DNA of 64,000 bases from the NCBI GenBank assembly GCA_963210315.1, contig OY723275.1:1798001-1862000 (forward strand), in the 5' to 3' direction. Below are positions 17,166 to 27,900 of the stretch, piece by piece; positions within the stretch are counted from its first letter, which is position 1, and the number at the start of each line of letters is the position of its first letter. This stretch comes from Rhynchopus euleeides. Its lineage: Eukaryota; Euglenozoa; Diplonemea; Diplonemida; Diplonemidae. Made by a program: the position numbers and the translations under genes. The notes beneath the pieces were generated by a model, which was not told the origin of the DNA, made no database searches, and saw only the letters and a program-made list of their open reading frames with translations.

Positions 17166-20117
17166 ATGGGGCGGGGAATGCGCACTGCGCGCGAGCTGGC
17201 AAGGCACAGGCGGTTCCTCCCAGGGCCCAACACCCCGGTGTACGAACGGGTTGGCATCGCGCATGACCTGGTGACACCCACGCCACAGAACGCCGCCCCT
17301 CCGCCTCCGCCTCTCGGCGAGGATGCTTCGTCGATGGAAGCCACCGGGAGCGCGTTTGAGATGAGTGAGGAGATGCGAGAAGCCCTCGCAGCTGTGGAGG
17401 TGCCGGAGCCAGCCATGCAGGCTCCTGAGCGCAGCGAGGAGAAGGCGTTGGAGCGGCTCGAGATGAAGCTGCAGACACGCCGGTTTAACCACGGAGCCCC
17501 ATTTGCCTTCGACTGGAGGTCGACGGCGTGGCCCGCAATTCAGATCGCCCTGGCTCGCGACCCCCCGGCGTTCCTCAACATATCGAACAGGCTCACCCAC
17601 TCCGCGATGCACAGCGACGTGATGGGGTTCACCCCCTTCGAAGGCATGGTGGCGTGCCACTCCCACTACCACCCGGTTGCGATGCTTTTCCAGCTCTTCG
17701 GGCGCAACTCGCTCCCCTCTGCGGGGAGGGGCATGCCCACTTTCTCCGACTCCAAAGGGCACTCCGCCACTATAGCCCTGGCGGCAGTCCACTCCCGCAT
17801 CACCACCACCACATCTCCTCAGTGCCGTATGCTGGAGCTCTCCCTCGCGAGGGCACTGTATGCCAACATGAAGAAGTACCGCCTCTACCAGCAGGCAGGA
17901 GCCTACTTCTTCACGTCAATCCTCCGCACGACATGCCAGGTCGAGGAGCTCGAAAAGCTCGCCTTTGCCGTGGAGGGGAGGGACGCACACAAGGCATCGG
18001 AGTCACACCGCGCGGCTGCCGTCGGGGCTCTGGTTCAGCTCCACGTTGAGGTGCTGCAGGACATCCCGCAGGCGGAGGCGGTGTACGCGAGGTATGCGGC
18101 AGAGGTGGAGGAGGCTCCTGCAGACCCCTCTTCGAAGCGGCACCCCGCAGACACGCTCTGCGCGGCGCGGGGGCTCATCGTGCACTACGTCACGCAGGAG
18201 GGTGACGAGGCGCTGCAGAAGCGGGGGTGGGATCTCTTGCAGAGCTGCACCGTCGCCCCGACCCGCTTCCTCGCGAGCCGGTGGGCGCTGTGGCTCTGCC
18301 TGCAGGAGATGGCGTCGCATCCCGACGTGACCTACGCCACGGCTCGGAGGATGATCCGCTGCGTCGTGCCCTATCTCGAGAAAAACCCCTCCCTGTGGAG
18401 CGAGGAGCTGCTGGAGGCGGTGATGAAGAAGACCTGCCGCGACGGCGCCTCCCCCACACCCGGCGACGTCGAGCAGGCCTACCACATGCTGAAGCAGGGC
18501 GCCAACGCGGGGTTCCCGGGGTACCACCCTCTCATCGACGTGCCGCCCCCGCGCAGGGGGATCCACGCCCTGCTCTGCGTTGCCCGCAGGGCAGGGGAGC
18601 CTGAGAGGGCCCAGCGCGTGGTTGAGTTTATGCTGCGGAATGAATGCCGCCCGGCACCCCAGGATGTGCATGAGCTGCTGGTGTGCCAGGCGGAGGCGAC
18701 GCGGAGGGAGCACGCCACCCCCGCATCGCGCCGGTCCTACCGCAACCTCCTCGTTTGGCTGCAGCGCACCCACGAGGTGGTGGTGGCGGACCAGACCCTC
18801 TTCCAGAGCTTCGAGCTGTACCAGCCGGAGGGGGTCGCGGATATGGCCAGCATCGCGGCCCTCGCCCTTTCTCTTGCAGGCGGGGCACGCTACGAACTGC
18901 TGCGGAGTATTGTCGCCAAGGCGCTGTGTGCCGTGGGGAGCCCCCCACGCGCCTACATCGAGGTTGCCATCTTCTGCTCTGCAGCTCTGATCCGCAACGC
19001 CTACTCCGACCTGGAGTTTCCGGTTCGGATCGGGTGTGCCGAGATGGTGAGCGCGATAGCCGATGTGTTCGAGTCGGAGAACATCCCGCTGAACCTCTTG
19101 GAGGAGCCCCTGCGCGACACCCACTCCCACTGGTCCGGCGGGGGCTACGTCATCGCGAAAACCCGCACCGGCTCCCGCAGCGCCCCCGCGGAAAACTTCG
19201 GCTCCCGCGGCACCGACACGGGCTACACCTCCGCCTTCGACGTCACCGACGCCTTCCTCCTCTCGCCCTACGGGGCGTACGATGTGACCCCCGCCCACAC
19301 CGAGATCCCCGACACCACAACACACACCAGGCTCCTCCACTGGACAGCCCTCGTGTGGGACGCATCGCTGGAGGAGGCGCTCTCCGGGGCTGGCGGCGCG
19401 GAGGGGCTGTGCACCGTGGTGCCCCTGCGGCAGCTCCACCACGCCCTGCGCGTGCTGGAGGAGGCGAAGGAGGCCCACCTCGAGGCGCTGGCGCAGGATC
19501 ACGCGGTGGCGCCCGTCGCGCTCGATGCGGAGTTCGGCGCGGGGGTGAAGCAGGCTGTGAAGGACATCAGGGTCTCCCTCCGGCAGGTTCAGGCCAGGAA
19601 GGAGCTGGTCATCACCCTCGTCGAGCAGCGGCTCGCGGTGCTGGGCTATGCGGAGGAGATTGAGCTCATCGCATCGCGCGCCCCGCAGCGTATCCCGCTG
19701 CGGGTGGGAGGGGCTCCGAGCGTCGAGTCGTTTGCGGCATGCGCGGCTGCTCTCGCGGAGAGCGGGCTCGGCGTGGATTGCCTTGTGGAGAGCGATGAGG
19801 ACCGGGCTGCGATACAGCACCTCACAGCACCCCACGGCGTGGATGTGTCAGGGGCAAGCCCTTACGACGGCCCCGACAGCGCCTCCCCCTCCGATGCCCT
19901 GCGTGAGGAGGCAGCCCGGGTGCGGCGCGCGTCGCGCCTCTGGGAGTTCTTCCCGCAGCTGTCCCGGAGGGAGCCGGGGTATGACGTCCCGTTTCTGATG
20001 AGCAGGAAGAAGGCGCCGGCGTCGGTTCCGAAGCATTCCTCGAGAATTGCGGGTGCGATGATTCGGGAGACGCTCCCGAGTGATTTGATCAAGTCGCTCC
20101 CGTGGAAGCAGGCCTGA
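17166..20117 (+). CDS. Hypothetical 983-aa helical protein
   Basis: One uninterrupted frame of 983 residues with strong G/C third-position bias, starting at the ATG at 17166 after a long CT/CTG-rich leader. I do not recognise the family. Residues ~38-50 are Pro-rich. Residues ~85-560 look like a long stack of amphipathic helices with Ala/Leu/Tyr spacing (for example KKYRLYQQAGAYFFTSIL and RAGEPERAQRVVEFML) reminiscent of TPR or PPR solenoids, without a clear repeat consensus. After a Gly/Ser-rich linker (~650-680) comes another helical region (~730-830) and a possible small alpha/beta segment near residue 840-880. No signal peptide or TM segment is obvious. An RNA-binding or scaffolding role would fit a solenoid but is inference. 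Long antisense frames here are composition shadows. Confidence 0.8.
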   Translation: MGRGMRTARELARHRRFLPGPNTPVYERVGIAHDLVTPTPQNAAPPPPPLGEDASSMEATGSAFEMSEEMREALAAVEVPEPAMQAPERSEEKALERLEMKLQTRRFNHGAPFAFDWRSTAWPAIQIALARDPPAFLNISNRLTHSAMHSDVMGFTPFEGMVACHSHYHPVAMLFQLFGRNSLPSAGRGMPTFSDSKGHSATIALAAVHSRITTTTSPQCRMLELSLARALYANMKKYRLYQQAGAYFFTSILRTTCQVEELEKLAFAVEGRDAHKASESHRAAAVGALVQLHVEVLQDIPQAEAVYARYAAEVEEAPADPSSKRHPADTLCAARGLIVHYVTQEGDEALQKRGWDLLQSCTVAPTRFLASRWALWLCLQEMASHPDVTYATARRMIRCVVPYLEKNPSLWSEELLEAVMKKTCRDGASPTPGDVEQAYHMLKQGANAGFPGYHPLIDVPPPRRGIHALLCVARRAGEPERAQRVVEFMLRNECRPAPQDVHELLVCQAEATRREHATPASRRSYRNLLVWLQRTHEVVVADQTLFQSFELYQPEGVADMASIAALALSLAGGARYELLRSIVAKALCAVGSPPRAYIEVAIFCSAALIRNAYSDLEFPVRIGCAEMVSAIADVFESENIPLNLLEEPLRDTHSHWSGGGYVIAKTRTGSRSAPAENFGSRGTDTGYTSAFDVTDAFLLSPYGAYDVTPAHTEIPDTTTHTRLLHWTALVWDASLEEALSGAGGAEGLCTVVPLRQLHHALRVLEEAKEAHLEALAQDHAVAPVALDAEFGAGVKQAVKDIRVSLRQVQARKELVITLVEQRLAVLGYAEEIELIASRAPQRIPLRVGGAPSVESFAACAAALAESGLGVDCLVESDEDRAAIQHLTAPHGVDVSGASPYDGPDSASPSDALREEAARVRRASRLWEFFPQLSRREPGYDVPFLMSRKKAPASVPKHSSRIAGAMIRETLPSDLIKSLPWKQA

Positions 20118-20338
20118 GAGAGAGAGACCGAGGAATGGGCGAGGAGGGGGATGAATAGAATAAGAGGTGGGGATGAACGATGGAGAGTGGCGACGTTGAT
20201 TCTTATTCTAGAAAAATGTCGGGGGAGGGTGGTGGTGGTGGTGGTGGCGGTGCCATCGTGTTAACCGCTCAGCGCGTCTTGGGTGTGGAGTGGAGTGGAG
20301 TGGGGTGGAGGGGTGGGGCAAAACATTTTTAAATTCTT
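20118..20338. other. 3' flank with GGT simple repeat
   Basis: GAGA and GGT microsatellite-like stretches (20118-20140, 20229-20251) and a gtggagtggagtgg run. Probably 3' UTR or intergenic. Confidence 0.4.
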
Positions 20339-20566
20339 ACTAGTTACGAGCGACGAAGCGTAGCGAAGTCGCGAAGTAACGAAGGAAATCGTACGACTGA
20401 AGCTTTATAAGGATCACCTTCATGCCACTTCACAGGGGCTTACACAGCCTTTGACACAGGAGTGCGCTCAACAAAAAGTAGCTCGCTTTCTGCCTTTTTG
20501 CATCTGCCTTTTTGCAGTTGCTGGGCAGGGTGTTTCTCTTATTATAGCGAAAGGAGTACGATTTTG
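20339..20566 (+). repeat. SINE-like unit, copy A
   Basis: The best-preserved member: agttacgagcgacgaagc, then gaagtaacgaaggaaatcg, acgactgaagc, a cacaggggcttacaca block, tttttgcagttgctgggcag and cgaaaggagtacgatttt. Located about 220 bp downstream of the 983-aa gene, much as copy D follows the cyclase-like gene. Confidence 0.6.
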
Positions 20567-21213
20567 AACTGTTGCGCGCTTCCAGGGGCGAAGGGGGTGG
20601 TGTTGGAGGGGCCCAGCCTGAGGGCGGCACCCCCCAACAGTCCCCAACCCCCCCTCCCCCCCCCCCACCCCCCCCCCCAACCTATCCCGCCTATCGCGCC
20701 CCCCCCCCTCCGCCTTCAGGGCACCACGGCAGTCTGGACGCATGTTGTGTGCACCCATCCAATCAGTCAACTCAAGGGCAAGCCTCCTCCCCCCCCCCCA
20801 ACCTATCCCCGCCTCCCCCAAATTTGCATATTTTTTTTTGCGTTTTTTGCGGGACCGCCGCGGGATATGCGATGAGATGATCACACACAACACCCACAAC
20901 AGGCGTGAGATCTTCAGAGTGGAAAAAGGGGTCTCCGTCACACACACACACACACACACACACACCTCCTCTCCCTTTTGCACTGCGCACGCCCCTCCTC
21001 CCAACGCGCCTCCCGACACCCCGGCATAGCCACGTTTTGCAGTGTGGGTCCTCAGGCGGGGCGGGGTGGGGTGGAACGGGGTGCTGGTTGTGGGGGCAGG
21101 GGTGGGGGACGGGGTGTGCCCCCCCCCACCCCCCGCCCCTCGGCCCTCTGAGCTCCTCTCTGTCCGCCCCTGCTGCTGCTGCCTTGGGGTGGGCAGCGTA
21201 GAGGGGTGCTTAG
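20567..21213. repeat. Poly-C and (CA)n microsatellite
   Basis: C runs at 20645-20705 and 20790-20800 and a CA dinucleotide repeat at 20939-20965. No gene seen up to the ATG at 21214. Confidence 0.6.
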
Positions 21214-22571
21214 ATGCCAGCGTCTGAAGACAGCCGCCCGCCTACAGAGCCCGATGAATCACCCTCTCACGATGTTGAGCTCGAGAACCGAGCCCCAGGC
21301 TACCAGTCAGGATACCGGGTATGTTGGTGTTGGTGAACATGCTGCAGCCCCGTTGCATTATTGTTTCTTTGTGAGCAGCAGGGCCTGTGTGATCTCCCAG
21401 CACACCAACCCCGCCCCGCCCTGCAGGATATGGACGACGATGCCCCACGGGTCATCGGCGCCGGGCTGATGGAGGGGTTTCACGTGGACCCCTGGTCCAT
21501 GCGGCTGCACATGACAATAGTCGCCTCTCTCTGCTTCTCTATCATTCTCCTTCTCATGATCATCTGCTCCCGCAGCTGGGGGGTCGGCCACGGAGAATTT
21601 CCTATCAGCGCCGGCCTGTTCAAGGTGTGCCTTGTGCCTTTGTGTGCACCCTCTCCCCCCCTTGCCAACCACCAAGCCACTGACAGACAACTGCTACACA
21701 CCCTCCCATTGTGCATTGATCTGCCTTGTACAACATATCTGGTGTGGTGACTACAAAAAGGACTAACATTGCAAGAAGGTGCTGGGAGATTTACTTTTCC
21801 ATTCACTCTCGACGATCAAAACCCCCCCCCCCCCCACTTGCCTCGACGAAGGCCGCACCCCCCCCCTTCTCAGGTGTGCGGGGTGTCGGCCAACCACTCC
21901 TCGCACTGCCCCTCCTGGGGGGAGTACTGCCCGCCTGCTGCCCCGTTCGTCCGCGCCTCGACTGCATTTGCCATCATCGCCCTGCTGCTGTGTGTGGTTA
22001 TGGTGGGCCTCGACTATTTCGAGATGACCAGGCCGGGCATGTTCCGCCTGCACCACCCTTGCATGACAGTGGGGCACCACCTGCTGTGGCTGTGCATGGG
22101 CCTCGCGTGGATGACCTTCACAGGGGGGTGGGAACAGCGCTGTGGGGACACCCCGTTCGTTAAAGAGGGAATCCGTCAGTACCACAGCAGCTGGAATATG
22201 TCGTATGTCCTGTGGGATGGGCTACATTTTTACGCACACGACCTTCGCGGGAAGTGTCATTCAGCTCTGCCAAACGTGCTCTACACACCACCCCCTTCAT
22301 CAGGCAAGTGGGTTTGTAAGTGTGTGTGGAAGCGTCAACACATCAAACGAAGTATCAAACGTAGAGAGCGGCAGAGTTGAAGTAACACTTTGCCGTCGAC
22401 CGCACACTGAAGCTCCTCGCATGCACCTCACTGACCACTGCACCACCACCCCCCTCTCGCAGGTACGCATGGGGGTGGATGTTCATGATCTGGCTCTGGG
22501 TGGTGCACGCCTGCATTGCCGTCGCCCTCACACTGAAGCTCCTCGGGAGCCCGCTCCCCTGTGGACTATAG
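21214..22571 (+). CDS. Four-TM membrane protein on four exons
   Basis: Gene model: exons 21214-21318, 21427-21624, 21874-22253 and 22463-22571, with introns gtatgt..gcag, gtgtgc..ctcag and gtgtca..cgcag. Frames are continuous across all joins (phases 0, 0 and 2) and give 263 residues. Exon 1 is polar and acidic (ATG, PASEDSRPP). Exon 2 holds TM1 (IVASLCFSIILLLMIICS). Exon 3 holds a Cys-rich loop (VCGVSANHSSHCPSW), TM2 (FAIIALLLCVVMVGL) and TM3 (VGHHLLWLCMGLAWM). Exon 4 holds TM4 (WMFMIWLWVVHACIAVAL) and a short tail. The four-helix layout with an extracellular Cys loop recalls tetraspanin-like proteins, but no CCG signature is present and I do not assign a family. The gene could extend past the TAG at 22569. 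Intron 3 contains a relic of exon 4 (about 22388-22422). Confidence 0.65.
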
Positions 22572-23863
22572 ACCCCAGGTACGGAAGAAATACGGCCAGC
22601 ATGGCGCGCGCCACAGCCAGGTCGTCTCAATACACCAGGCTGGACGGCCGTCGATCCAAGAAAATGGGCAGGGGGGGGGGACTTCCAGTGATGTGAAACC
22701 CTTGATTTGTAGCATCGTGTCGTTCTCTCTCTCTCTCTCTCACCTGCGCCTGCTTCCCTCCCTCACCCCACCCCCTTCCCCCCCCCCCTCCCCTAGGAGA
22801 AAGAAGCGAACACTATATACCCCTACATGTTGTGTATTCTCAGAGACTATTTCAGGGAGGAGGGAGGCCGAGGCAGTCGCGTCATGCCGAGGTCAGGTGC
22901 AGTTGGCGTACGGCTGTTGCCACAGTTGTCTTTGTTGTGTTTAAACAGTTGTGAGGCGGGGGTCGGTGGCACCACACCAGTGGTCCCTCCCTCCTGGCGG
23001 TCCACCGACAGTGCGGCGCGTTTCGGAAAAAAGGGGGTGTGGGTGTGGGTGCGGTTGTTCCGAGCCTTATTCGGAGCCTGTTCCCCCCCACCCCTGTGTG
23101 TTGTTTGTGTAAGGCTACAGAGGTTCGTTTCCACCCTAACCTTGCCCCCACCCCCACCCCCCTTTTCCCGTCTTACTCCGCCCATGACAGACAACAGCTT
23201 CAAACAAATATCAATCGTTCGGTTGGGGGTGGGGTGGGAGGGGGGAGGCGGAAAGGAGTTCTTATGGTTCCCCCCAAACAAGACTGCTTGTCACGGCGAA
23301 GGAGTCAGTGGGGGCGTGCCGGCGCGCAGTGTGTTTTGAGAGAGCAACACAAAAACCACTTTTTCACAGCAACGCCCTTCACAGGGGCCACACCACACTG
23401 CCGCTCGTGCGCACAAACTAAACCCAGACTCTTTGCCGGTTGCACAAACAAAACATTACGTACGCCGGGTGGTGTACCTGAAATCCCGTGTAAACCGTAC
23501 GAAAGAACTACGAAATACGGGGTAGGGAGTCGTTTTTATTTTGGGTGGCACTTTTTTTTGGGGGGGTATTATTGGGGGGGTTCCTTCAAGGTTTGAGGTG
23601 ACCCAACCCCGCCCAGGGTGCGATGCAGCAAAGAGACGAGTCATGTCCCGTTGATATCACCTCACAAAATCGCCTTGCTACGACTTCAGCATCCACACAT
23701 ACGACACATGACACACCCAGCAGATCAGTTCTAACAGCATTCCTAAGTATGGAAGCAACCAAAACTGATGAAGAAAATGCCCGGGCTCACATTTCAGGTT
23801 TCAACGGCAAGTGGCTGCACAGACCGGCGTGTTTCAAATGAGCCCTTACCACAGGAGCTCACG
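22572..23863. other. Intergenic, no supported gene
   Basis: Contains a CT microsatellite at 22728-22741, several G and C runs, and a cgtacgaaagaactacgaaatacggg phrase near 23497 with a related version near 24933. Open frames are short and overlap on both strands. Confidence 0.4.
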
Positions 23864-24055
23864 ATGGCGGGGGTGGAGGCAGCTGTGAGGGAGGCCGGCT
23901 ACAAGATGAAGCGCCCTCTGCTCCGTGTTCTGTGGGGCAACTTACTGGAGGCAACGGAGACACTGCCTCTGGGCGAAGCCATAGGGCAGTGTTTTTGTGT
24001 CAGCACCTTCGCACTTTATTTTGAAAACAAGGCAGCTGCCTTGTTTTCAAAATAA
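23864..24055 (+). pseudogene. Short coding-like ORF ending in a hairpin
   Basis: The ATG at 23864 opens MAGVEAAVREAGYKMKRP followed by VLWGNLLEATETLPLGEA, which reads as natural protein. The frame then enters a perfect hairpin (24001-24070) and stops at 24053-24055. It may be the front part of a gene whose back part is in the next entry. Family not recognised. Confidence 0.35.
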
Positions 24056-24070
24056 GGTGCGAAGGTGCTG
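24001..24070. repeat. 70-bp hairpin without a loop
   Basis: Two 35-base arms meet at ggcag/ctgcc (24035/24036) with a single T-G mismatch. In RNA this would be a continuous stem of about 33 pairs closed by a tight turn. It separates two coding-like fragments. It could be a real inverted duplication or an assembly fold-back. Confidence 0.85.
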
Positions 24071-24357
24071 AAGCCGCTCTTAAGCATGGCACCGACAAGG
24101 TGAAGACCCTCCTTAAGTCAGCAAGGCCTTCCAACCTGTGGAGGCCCAAGCCTGCAGCAAAGAAGGCTGCCAAGAAGCCGGCTGCTAAGGCAACCAGCTC
24201 AACCCCCCTCGCAAAGAGGCGCCCAAAGAGGGCCGAGCACCACGGACAGTGCGGTGGCAACCCTCCTCGACTTCCTGATGCCACAGGCCTAGAAGTCACG
24301 TACAGTCCATTCCGCCAGCACAGCAACCAGCCTGGTGCCCAGTGCGTGGTTTGTTGA
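24061..24357 (+). pseudogene. Lys/Ala-rich fragment resembling a histone H1 tail
   Basis: The frame from 24061 reads EGAEAALKHGTDKVKTLLKS, then PKPAAKKAAKKPAAKATS and KRRPKRAEHH. Lys/Ala/Pro repeats like these occur in H1-type and other nucleic-acid-binding tails. No ATG precedes it in frame after the stop inside the hairpin, so it looks like the 3' part of a broken gene or a later exon. Confidence 0.35.
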
Positions 24358-24360
24358 CCA

Positions 24361-27270
24361 GAATTGTTGTTCATGTTCTTTGTTCTCAGAGCCCGTAGAA
24401 GGAAATGAGCAGAACCGCTGATCTTGCCCCAAGCAGCCTTGGAACAGATATCAGGTTAGCGAGCAGCCAGAGTTGGCCTCAGACGGTCACTACTAAACAC
24501 GCCAGGTTCGTGATACCCTTGCAACACCATCTTTATTCCACACGCCAACATGATCCACGTGATCAGCCGAGGCGAATGGTGACTTTGTTGCTCACCTGTG
24601 GCGGTCTTGTTGATTGGTGTGCTGCAGTACGCGGGTCGGCGGGCCGTGGCTTGGCGGTGGCGGTCGTCCCGCTCCGCGTCGGGGGCGAGCCCAGGCCCCC
24701 TTCCCCAACATGCTGCTGCTTTTGATGATTTACGTGGTATTGTGTGAGCAAGGTGGGTTCTGTCAGGACGGTGTATGTTGCCGGGGGGGGCGCGTGGGCT
24801 GCCATTGAGTTGCACGGAGTGTGTCAGTGCGTGCATTCTTCCCGGCGCGCGAAGCGCGCCGGGAAAAAATACGCCACTCCAGCCGCCAAAAAAGCAGGGG
24901 AAAAAACGACACCCCTACCACTAAAATCCTTACGAAAGAAGTACGAAATACGGGATGTCAATTACACCAGTCAGTGACGCCGGCTCCTTTTTTTATGCAC
25001 GGGGGAAGCACGCCCTAAACACCTCCCCATGATGTTTCCTGTTGAGGAGATAAGTCGTTTTGGTGCGATGTTTTTTGTGGGGGGGGGGGGGTATCGTGAA
25101 GAGTCCCCCGGGGCTTGCCCCAACCCCCGCCCTCATCCCGACAGGGGGGCTGGGGGAGGGCTCTCTGTGGCATGGTGGAACAGAACTGCTTTCGAGAGCA
25201 GAGACGCAGAATCGCGGCGGAAAAAACACATTGAAATCGGGGAAAGAAAATGAAGAAAAATCTGGAAGAAAAAAATATCCCACACCCCTGCGGATTAGGG
25301 GGATGTGTGTGGCTGGCGAGTCAGCCAAGATCTTGGAACCCACGCAGGAGGAATATACGGTGCCGGCCACGCCAGGATTCATACCCGGGCCGGCGCTGCG
25401 GCGATGTATTGGAATGCTGAAACCACAACGAGAAGGCAATCCCTCTCGCGTGACGCTTCTTGTGTTCAGGGGAGGGCAGCACGCCAGCGGCACGTTGTCA
25501 AGCTTGAGAGGGATTGAGTGGCCTTGAGAGACCGATCTGCCACCGCCTCCCCCCCCCCCCCCCCCCGAATGCGATGGGGGGGTGAGAGAACAGAGATGAG
25601 TGCTTATATCCACAGTGGTGAAATAGCGGTGTGGGTTGCCCCCCCCCCCCTCTCCCCACCCCTCCTTCACGGCGGTGTGTTGTGAGGTTTTGGAACGCAA
25701 GGAATGAAACAAATACGGCATTGCTTTCTCTCGGGGGTGCATGTGGAATGAAGAGGGGTGTGTGTGTGTGCGAGGGGGGTGCGTGGGTATGTGCACACTT
25801 TGAGCAAACCCCAGGTGGCCTGGTCTCGCATAAGCTCTTTGATTAGTCATCCCCCCCCCCCTCCCCCGCGCCCTCTCATGAAAACTTTCCCGTGTGGTTC
25901 CCGTCTGCTGGGTGCATCATCTGTTCTTTCCAACTGCAATTGCTTGAAAGGGGGGGGGGGTGTGAAAGGGTGCGTGGTGAAGTCGCGCCAGAGCTCACTT
26001 AATGCCATGCAGCGAGCCAGAATAGCACATCGATAGCGCCCGTCAGAAGCGTGGGGCGACGCTGCGGGATGACTTAAATTGTGTGGTGTGTGTGTGGCGG
26101 TCATAGCGTATCAGTTTCTCGTGCGGCGGGTCTTTCGTAGACTTCTGTACGGTGCGGACCCGCTAATCATATCAACATTGCCAACGTCTGGCGGTGTGTG
26201 TTGTGACTCACTCCGAGGGTTCTCCGATCCAAGCGACTGAGAGTTCATGCCTTCTCTTGAAGTTGACTGTGAAGGCGAGTCTGGGGTGTTTCGTGAATCG
26301 TGTCGATCGTACCAAGGGTTGGGTTACCTAGTGGCTTGGCGTTCTCCTCCAAAAAGGTCTAGTGTGTGTGTGTGAGTGAGAGGGTATTAATTCTTCATGG
26401 AGGATATCCCGCTTGTGATGATGGTGCCGATTTTTTTGAAGGTGGGTTGTGTACATCACCTCTTTGTCTGTCCCCACCCACCCCTCCAATCCCGCCGTGT
26501 GACAACAACGAAATAGAAGATCGTGCGCAAGTTGTCCGGATTCCGACCCGAGCCGTGCTACCCACCACCCCCCGTATTTTTCTTCTGTATTCATTCCAAA
26601 TATTTCTGTCACACAGTTGCGTTTCTTGCGTTCGGTGTCCGTCTTTTCAACAGAAGGAGAAACTAAGTACCTTCCTTTTGGTTTGCCCCCAAACCACAAC
26701 TATCGACTCACCCTGTGTTGCGGCCATCGTAGCAAAAATCCAAGCCCGGAGACCTGCTACATCTGGTGTGGTGCGGCAACCCCAAAGGTTGCAGAGAGAA
26801 GTTCGCGGTGTGGAAGCGTGATCCGCAAAAAAAAAATGTTTGTACAGGCAGGCTGATCCCCGAGACAAGTTCAACCCAGAAGCTTCCCGAAGTTCTTTTC
26901 GGACATTCCCCCCAAAGGAAAAAAAGTCGCCGAAAACAAAAGAGGTGGGGGGGGAACATGCGGCGTGTGTGTGCGCGCCCTGCACGGAACATATCTGAAA
27001 TCAAAGCCACCCTCCCCCCCTCTCACAAAGGGGAGGTGCACCGAGTACGAACAAAATACTGTTTCTAGATTTTTTATTGGCAAACCACGTTTGTGCCCGT
27101 CAATTATCTCAGGGGGCCAGTACAGGCCCCTTGTTTCACGCATAGGTTCCCTTTGGTGGGCGAAAGTGCACTGTATTTTTTTTCGCCTCTCGCGGGTGGG
27201 GGGTAGGGTGGTGTGGGGTTCAACAATTACGGGGGCCGTTTGAGACACGGTCAGAAAATTCGTCAAAATT
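24361..27270. other. 2.9 kb without a supported gene
   Basis: Mixed-composition DNA with G/C homopolymers (for example 25547-25566), a short cccggcgcgcgaagcgcgccggg palindrome near 24840-24862, TG-rich patches at 25760 and 26361, and no domain in any frame. Confidence 0.4.
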
Positions 27271-27393
27271 GTGTTGTTAGTCCGGCGTAGCCAACTGGGG
27301 AAACTTTCTGTGCATTTAACTGGATCGTGCGACCCCACTCACACCACTTCATCAGACCGAGAAGTGGTGTACACAAGTGGGTCTGCGGTCCGG
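27271..27393 (+). repeat. tRNA-like dispersed repeat, copy 2
   Basis: Matches 7117-7240 over its whole length with a handful of differences (for example gcatttaactgg against gccatgagctgg). Confidence 0.55.
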
Positions 27394-27537
27394 CAAGCTG
27401 CATACAAAAATCTGCTGCCTTCATTGCATGAGCTGTGCTATAGGTGCAATGCAGAGGGGAGCGAACAGCCCTTTCTGATGGGGGCAGTGTGTGTCCACCA
27501 TATCTGGTCCATTGGCACGCATGTCAGATATTCTATG

Positions 27538-27710
27538 TTTTTTTCACGGTTTGCCCCCCGGGCGGGATCCCGGGCGGGCCCGGCCGGGTTCCGGGAAATT
27601 CCGGGATTCCCGGGATTTCCCGGCCGGGAATCCCGGGATTTCCCGGCCGGGATCCCGGGATGACCCCGGGATATCCCGGGGTCATCCCGGGACCCCCCCG
27701 GGGTCAGGTG
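27538..27710. repeat. CCCGGG palindrome array 1
   Basis: Led by ttttcacggtttgccccc and composed of overlapping cccggg, ggccggg and gggatatccc words. A second array at 27808-27900 has the same leader, and an inverted third lies at 33180-33295. Confidence 0.75.
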
Positions 27711-27807
27711 TAGGTGGGTGGTAAGATGACTTGAGAGTTTTGCACATTGCATATTGCACGCTGCCGTTGCCCCCTTCCCCTTTGCGATCCACCCGATGTC
27801 ATTAGTT

Positions 27808-27900
27808 TTTCACGGTTTGCCCCCGGGCGGGATCTCGGGCGGGCCCGGCCGGGAAATCCCGGGATGGCCCCGGGATATCCCGGGGTCATCCCGGGACCCA
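27808..27900. repeat. CCCGGG palindrome array 2
   Basis: Same tttttcacggtttgcccc leader and internal cccgggat and gggatatcccggggtcatcc words as array 1, and shorter. Confidence 0.75.

Noticed and set aside
18003-19835. 610-residue minus-strand frame opposite the 983-aa gene
   Set aside because: Antisense shadow with His/Arg/Leu bias expected from reverse reading of GC-rich codons; the + frame is longer and better composed.
25360-25400. tRNA-like 3' end (cccgggtatgaatcctgg on the minus strand)
   Set aside because: No matching 5' acceptor strand or anticodon stem nearby.
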